Assembly (NCBI GenBank): GCA_002683405.1
Contig: NYTH01000016.1
Coordinates: 1 to 38,910, forward strand
DNA: 38,910 nt
Source: Salinisphaeraceae bacterium
GTDB taxonomy: Bacteria > Pseudomonadota > Gammaproteobacteria > Nevskiales > Salinisphaeraceae
Direction of reading: 5' to 3'
The position numbers and the translations under genes are program-made. The first letter of the stretch is position 1. Every line of letters starts with the position of its first letter. Below the pieces are notes generated by a model, which saw nothing but the letters and a program-made list of their open reading frames with translations, had not been told where the DNA came from and ran no database searches. Of the stretch, positions 35,078 through 38,910 are shown piece by piece.

Positions 35078-35145
35078 GGCCCGCCGGGGGGCACATGCAT
35101 CGCGCAGCAAAGCGTGAGCATGCCTATTGCCTGGGACTTTCGGCT

Positions 35146-35670
35146 ATGCACGGCCTCAGAAATCATCTGAAGCAATCCACGCTTGCCGCGCACGAGCGGC
35201 TGGAAAATCATCCGACCATGCGCGCCTACGCAGGCGGCCAGCTGGCGCCCGCACGCTACCGGCAGCTGCTTCTGGCCCTGCAGGAATTCTGGTGCGCCGC
35301 CCAGCCCGCCAGCCGTGAACTCCCCGGTGACTACCACGACTGCCTGTCGGAATACCGCCTCGCCCTGGCCACCGATGCCGGCGAACAGGCGCCGCCACAA
35401 TCACCCCGGCAGTTCGACGAAATCGCCTATTTCTATCTGCTGCTGGGGTCGAGTCACGGCGCGCGCTACATGCTCAATGCTGCCGAGCGCCGCGCCGGTG
35501 GCCAGAGCCACCTGCGCGTGCTTGCCGAGCATGGCCGGCGCCTGTGGTCGCCCTTCGTGAAAACCGAAATCCGCCGTGTGGACGAGCGCCGCACAGCCGC
35601 CGTGGTGCAGGCCGCCGAGGCCATGTTCAATGCCCTGCACCGCCACATTGAAAACAAGAAGATAGTTTGA
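35146..35670 (+). CDS. bphO: Biliverdin-producing heme oxygenase
   Basis: This is a 174-residue protein from ATG 35146 (MHGLRNHLKQSTLAAHERLE), placing the proximal heme-ligand histidine at H16 as in bacterial heme oxygenases. An upstream in-frame ATG at 35095 lacks support. The distal part FYLLLGSSHGARYML (about 112-126) carries the helix that closes over heme. It opens heme to biliverdin, the chromophore of the phytochrome encoded next. Its TGA lies 2 bases before the phytochrome ATG, so the two form one operon. Confidence 0.92.
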   Translation: MHGLRNHLKQSTLAAHERLENHPTMRAYAGGQLAPARYRQLLLALQEFWCAAQPASRELPGDYHDCLSEYRLALATDAGEQAPPQSPRQFDEIAYFYLLLGSSHGARYMLNAAERRAGGQSHLRVLAEHGRRLWSPFVKTEIRRVDERRTAAVVQAAEAMFNALHRHIENKKIV

Positions 35671-35672
35671 CC

Positions 35673-38360
35673 ATGCTGGACATCGACAAGCTCGACTTCG
35701 AGCGCTGTGAAGACGAGCCCATTCATATTCCCGAGTCAATCCAGGGCTACGGCTACCTGTTTGCCCTGGACTGCAGCTCGGCCCGTATCGAAATCGTCAG
35801 CGAGAACATCGAAACGCTGCTGCGCGACGGCGCCGATGTGGTGGGCGAAAACTTCTTCGAACTGCTCGACCCGGACAGCACCGGCTATGACTTTCTGGAA
35901 GAAACCTATCAGCGCGCCCGCACGAAGGGCACGCGCCTGCCGGTGCGCGTCCAGTTCCGCCCGGAGCGGGTATTTGCCGAAGGCCGCGAGGAATTTCTGG
36001 CCGTGGTCTACGACAGCGACGGCCGCTTCGTGGTCGAACTCGAGCCGGCCAGCTCCTATCGCGAGGTCTTTTCCGCACAGCACTACCTGAAGCTTTACGC
36101 CATTACGGTGGCGCCGAAGTTCAAGCTGTGGACCACCATCGACGAGGTGGCCCAGGAAATTGTCGACACCATCCGCTATGTGACCGGCATGGATCGGGTG
36201 GTGCTGTACAAGTTCAACGAGGACGACTCGGGCCAGGTTATCGCCGAAGCCAAGTGCGACGAGGTGGAGTCCTATCTCGACCTGTTCTATCCCGCGTCGG
36301 ACATACCGCCGCAGGCGCGCGAGCTGTACAAGAAGAACTGGGTTCGGCTTACGCCGGACGTGGAACTCCCCCCTTCCCGCCTGCTGCCCACCATGCAGGA
36401 CACCGGCCGCGAGCCGCTGGACCTGACGCACTCGGTCATCCGCAGCCTGTCGCCGATTCACCAGCAGTACATTCGCAACCAGGGCTTGCGCGCTTCCATG
36501 TCGATGTCGCTGGTCACGCACGACAAGCTGTGGGGGCTGATTTCCTGCCACCATCGCGAGCCGCGCTATCTGCCGCAGAACGTGCGGCTGGAATGCGAAA
36601 AGATCAGCCAGCTTTTCAGCTGGCATCTGTACGCCAAGGAAGAGGAAATCTTCTTCAAGAAGAAGCAGGCGGCCGACCAGGCGGTCAACCGCATGCTGGC
36701 CGAAATTTCCGCCGACCACCCCATCAGCGACGTGTTTCGCGAAAACGAGGCCGAGGTGCTTCGCATTCTCGACGCCGATGGGTTCGTCTTCTATTCCCAT
36801 CCGCAAATCGTGACGATCGGCGCCACGCCCGATATCGATCTGGTCCGGCAGGTCTACCGGGCGTCCGCGGCCACCATGGCGAGCCCCTTCAAGAGCGCCG
36901 AGCTGCATGACGTCACCGCCTACGGGCACCGCTTTGGCGAGATCAAGGGCATGCTCATCATCCCGCTGCTGGAGGAAGGCGAGCACTTCACGGCCTGGTT
37001 CCGCCGCGAGCGCCGCATCAAGCAGAAGTGGGCCGGCGTGCCGCAGGAGGATACGGCCGCCGGGTCCAAGAAGGACCGCCTGATGCCCCGCGCGTCCTTC
37101 GAGGTGCATCACCGCGAAGTCACCGGCCGCAGCAAGGAGTGGGACCAGGCCGATCTGGACATGGCCGACCGCTTCAACCGCGTTTTCATGGCCTACGCGC
37201 TGGAAACGCAGCGCAAGATGCGACGCAACCTCAGCGACCTGGAAAAGCAGGACCGCTACCGCAACGAGTTTCTGGCCACGCTGGCGCACGAACTGCGCAA
37301 TCCGCTGGCGCCGATTAGCACCGGCATTTCGGTGCTCAAGAAACGCGCCGAGCAGCCCAACATGCACGAGATCATCGACCGCATGGAGCGCCAGATGGGC
37401 AGCCTCACGCTGATGATCGACGATCTTATGGACGCCTCGCGCGTCACCCGCGGCAAGGTGCACCTGAACCTGCAGGTGCTGCCCATCCAGCAGGTGCTGA
37501 GCGAGGTTGTCTCCAACGTCACCACCCTGGTCGAGCAGAAGCAGCACCATTTCAGCACCGACATGCCCGACGAGCCGCTGTACGTGAATGGCGATGCCAC
37601 CCGTTTGTCGCAGGTGTTCTTCAACCTGCTGAACAACGCCGTGAAATACACCGACCCCGGCGGCCGTATCCATTTGCAGGTCCGTGACGAGCAGGACGGC
37701 GTGGCCGTGGCCGTCATCGACAACGGCGTGGGCATAGAACCCGAAAAGGTGGACATGGTCTTCACCATGTTCACTCAGATCGACGCGGCCTCCCCCCGTA
37801 CCCAGGGCGGTCTGGGCGTGGGCCTCACGCTGGCCGAGCGGCTTGTTCAGCAGCACGGCGGCAGCATATCCGCCTGGAGCGAGGGTCTGGGCCGCGGCGC
37901 GCAGTTCAAGGTATTGCTGCCGCACGCCGAGCTGGAAGAGTCGGCGCAGCCGCCCAGCGAGCCGGCATCCACCCGCGTGCCCGGCCAGGGCCGCGGCAAG
38001 GTCCTTATCGTGGATGATGTTGAAGACATCGTCGCGGCCTATTCGCTGCTGCTTATCGACGAAGGCTACGACTGCGAAACCGCCACCAGCGCCGGCGACG
38101 CCATTACGGTTTTCGAACGCTTCGCGCCCGATATCGCCCTGCTCGACATCGGCATGCCCGACATGGACGGCTTTCAGCTCTGCAAGCATCTCAAAGGCCT
38201 GCCCGGTGGCGACCACTGCGTCTTCCTGGCCCAGTCCGGCTGGGCCAAGGAACAGGACCTGGAAAATTCGCGGGAAGTCGGCTTTGCCGATCACCTGGTC
38301 AAACCGTTCGACCCCGAACAGCTGCTGGAAAAGCTCGCCATGCATCTGGACAAGGGCTGA
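35673..38360 (+). CDS. bphP: Bacteriophytochrome hybrid histidine kinase (PAS-GAF-PHY-HisKA-HATPase-REC)
   Basis: This is an 895-residue protein from ATG 35673. C12 in FERCEDEPIHIPESIQ is the biliverdin-binding cysteine of bacteriophytochromes. The GAF domain has PASDIPPQAREL (D210), and the conserved histidine region is at about 260-285. PHY follows to about 515. HisKA has H539 in TLAHELRNPLAP, the N-box is FFNLLNNAVKYTD, and the G-boxes are DNGVGI and GGLGVGL. A C-terminal receiver domain has D825 in LLDIGMPDMDG. It senses red/far-red light through biliverdin and phosphorylates its own receiver. No separate output regulator is nearby, so the downstream target is unknown. Confidence 0.95.
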   Translation: MLDIDKLDFERCEDEPIHIPESIQGYGYLFALDCSSARIEIVSENIETLLRDGADVVGENFFELLDPDSTGYDFLEETYQRARTKGTRLPVRVQFRPERVFAEGREEFLAVVYDSDGRFVVELEPASSYREVFSAQHYLKLYAITVAPKFKLWTTIDEVAQEIVDTIRYVTGMDRVVLYKFNEDDSGQVIAEAKCDEVESYLDLFYPASDIPPQARELYKKNWVRLTPDVELPPSRLLPTMQDTGREPLDLTHSVIRSLSPIHQQYIRNQGLRASMSMSLVTHDKLWGLISCHHREPRYLPQNVRLECEKISQLFSWHLYAKEEEIFFKKKQAADQAVNRMLAEISADHPISDVFRENEAEVLRILDADGFVFYSHPQIVTIGATPDIDLVRQVYRASAATMASPFKSAELHDVTAYGHRFGEIKGMLIIPLLEEGEHFTAWFRRERRIKQKWAGVPQEDTAAGSKKDRLMPRASFEVHHREVTGRSKEWDQADLDMADRFNRVFMAYALETQRKMRRNLSDLEKQDRYRNEFLATLAHELRNPLAPISTGISVLKKRAEQPNMHEIIDRMERQMGSLTLMIDDLMDASRVTRGKVHLNLQVLPIQQVLSEVVSNVTTLVEQKQHHFSTDMPDEPLYVNGDATRLSQVFFNLLNNAVKYTDPGGRIHLQVRDEQDGVAVAVIDNGVGIEPEKVDMVFTMFTQIDAASPRTQGGLGVGLTLAERLVQQHGGSISAWSEGLGRGAQFKVLLPHAELEESAQPPSEPASTRVPGQGRGKVLIVDDVEDIVAAYSLLLIDEGYDCETATSAGDAITVFERFAPDIALLDIGMPDMDGFQLCKHLKGLPGGDHCVFLAQSGWAKEQDLENSREVGFADHLVKPFDPEQLLEKLAMHLDKG

Positions 38361-38525
38361 ACCCGGCCCTTGAGCCGGACCGTTTGCAGGCCCGGTGCGG
38401 TCGGCATACGCTTCCGGCCGGGCGCGCATGACGAATCTTCGCGACTTCGCACACACTACCCGCTGAACCACCTCGGGCCGGCTGCCTCCATTTGCCCGCC
38501 GCGGTGATTCGCATGGACAGATACG

Positions 38526-38910
38526 ATGGGCATGTTTCGAAAAACCCGGCGCCGATGGGCCGCGCAGCGCCGCCGCAATCGCGCACTCGGCCTTGGCTGG
38601 GCAAACCGGCTGGGCCGGCGCAAGTATTTCGGCCTGCACGGGCTCGACCGGCTGCTGGGCCCTACTGCGATTTTGATGGCGGCTACTACGTGGAGCTGGG
38701 CGCCAACGACGGCGTGGACAAATCAAACACCTGCCATCTCGACCTCTACCGGAACTGGCACGGCGTACTGGTGGAGCCTGCCCCCGACAAGTTCCTGCAG
38801 TGCCTGAGCGTCCGCGGACACAACAACGCCGTGTTCTGCAACGCCTGCGTCAGCTTCGAATACGCGGATCGCTTCGTCGAAATCGAATATTCGAATCTCA
38901 TGTCCTTCGC
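38526..38910 (+). pseudogene. FkbM-family methyltransferase, frameshifted and cut by the window edge
   Basis: The frame from ATG 38526 reads KYFGLHGLDRLLG up to about 38660. The next frame then continues as YCDFDGGYYVELGANDGVD, then NWHGVLVEPAPDKF, from 38663 to the window edge with no stop. The two parts fit the opening of FkbM-type methyltransferases. A missing base in the GGGCCC run near 38657-38662 explains the break. FkbM enzymes O-methylate sugars and other small molecules. The break may be a sequencing error or a true pseudogene. The 165 bp between the phytochrome stop and this gene hold no recognised feature. Confidence 0.7.

Noticed and set aside
35736-38726. A 996-codon open frame antisense to the phytochrome gene
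   Set aside because: It is a shadow of the complete phytochrome kinase, with alanine/glycine/histidine-rich sequence and no recognisable motif.

Overview
The window looks like chromosomal DNA of a GC-rich, aerobic, free-living gammaproteobacterium, possibly a marine or halophilic Salinisphaera/Halomonas-like lineage. That taxonomic guess rests on overall gene content: FadB-type beta-oxidation proteins, FecI/FecR-controlled TonB receptors, MetR/MetE, and a bacteriophytochrome. It is an inference, not a measurement. The left quarter (1 to about 10,160) is visibly less GC-rich and uses codons differently from the rest. I read it as a mobile genetic island.

Island (1-10,186). From the left edge there is a minus-strand STAND NTPase with an N-terminal Mrr/Cap4-like nuclease domain (an Avs-like antiphage protein, cut by the window edge). 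Next comes a small plus-strand protein with a ribbon-helix-helix-like C-terminus and two tandem 12-bp palindromes inside its coding sequence. Converging on it is a giant 1823-residue protein with a complete tyrosine-recombinase domain at its C-terminal end and a second, degenerate one in the middle. Upstream of that, and translationally coupled to it, lies a gene of unknown family that is broken by a frameshift. The island ends inside an initiator tRNA (fMet) gene: the 5' half of the tRNA and a near-consensus stable-RNA promoter remain, and that promoter now points into the recombinase operon. A decapitated HTH-regulator remnant lies just outside.

Host metabolism (10,633-16,144). A PaaG/enoyl-CoA hydratase-like gene and an AraC-type regulator are on the minus strand. 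Divergent from them is a two-gene beta-oxidation operon: a thiolase and a FadB/FadJ-type hydratase-dehydrogenase. A 15-bp palindrome fills the spacer of the operon's predicted promoter.

Iron and methionine (16,475-31,532). A minus-strand operon runs fecI - fecR - TonB receptor - PepSY membrane protein - DUF2271 - DUF4198. After the divergent metR/metE pair, a second fecI - fecR pair and a second TonB siderophore receptor follow on the plus strand. Both fecI genes have good Fur boxes. The second fecR and its receptor are separated by about 1.5 kb of toxin-antitoxin-type genes (HicB-like, an orphan antitoxin-like gene, HigBA) and by REP-like hairpins.

Right part (31,594-38,910). This contains a zinc-ribbon SAM methyltransferase, a small four-helix membrane protein, a Baeyer-Villiger-type flavin monooxygenase with a degenerate fingerprint, a heme oxygenase overlapping a bacteriophytochrome hybrid histidine kinase (chromophore synthesis plus photoreceptor), and the start of an FkbM-type methyltransferase gene with a frameshift.

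The most unusual content is the left island: an uncommon double-module recombinase, its small partner genes and a nuclease-STAND defence gene, at a tRNA-fMet gene that has been destroyed rather than regenerated.
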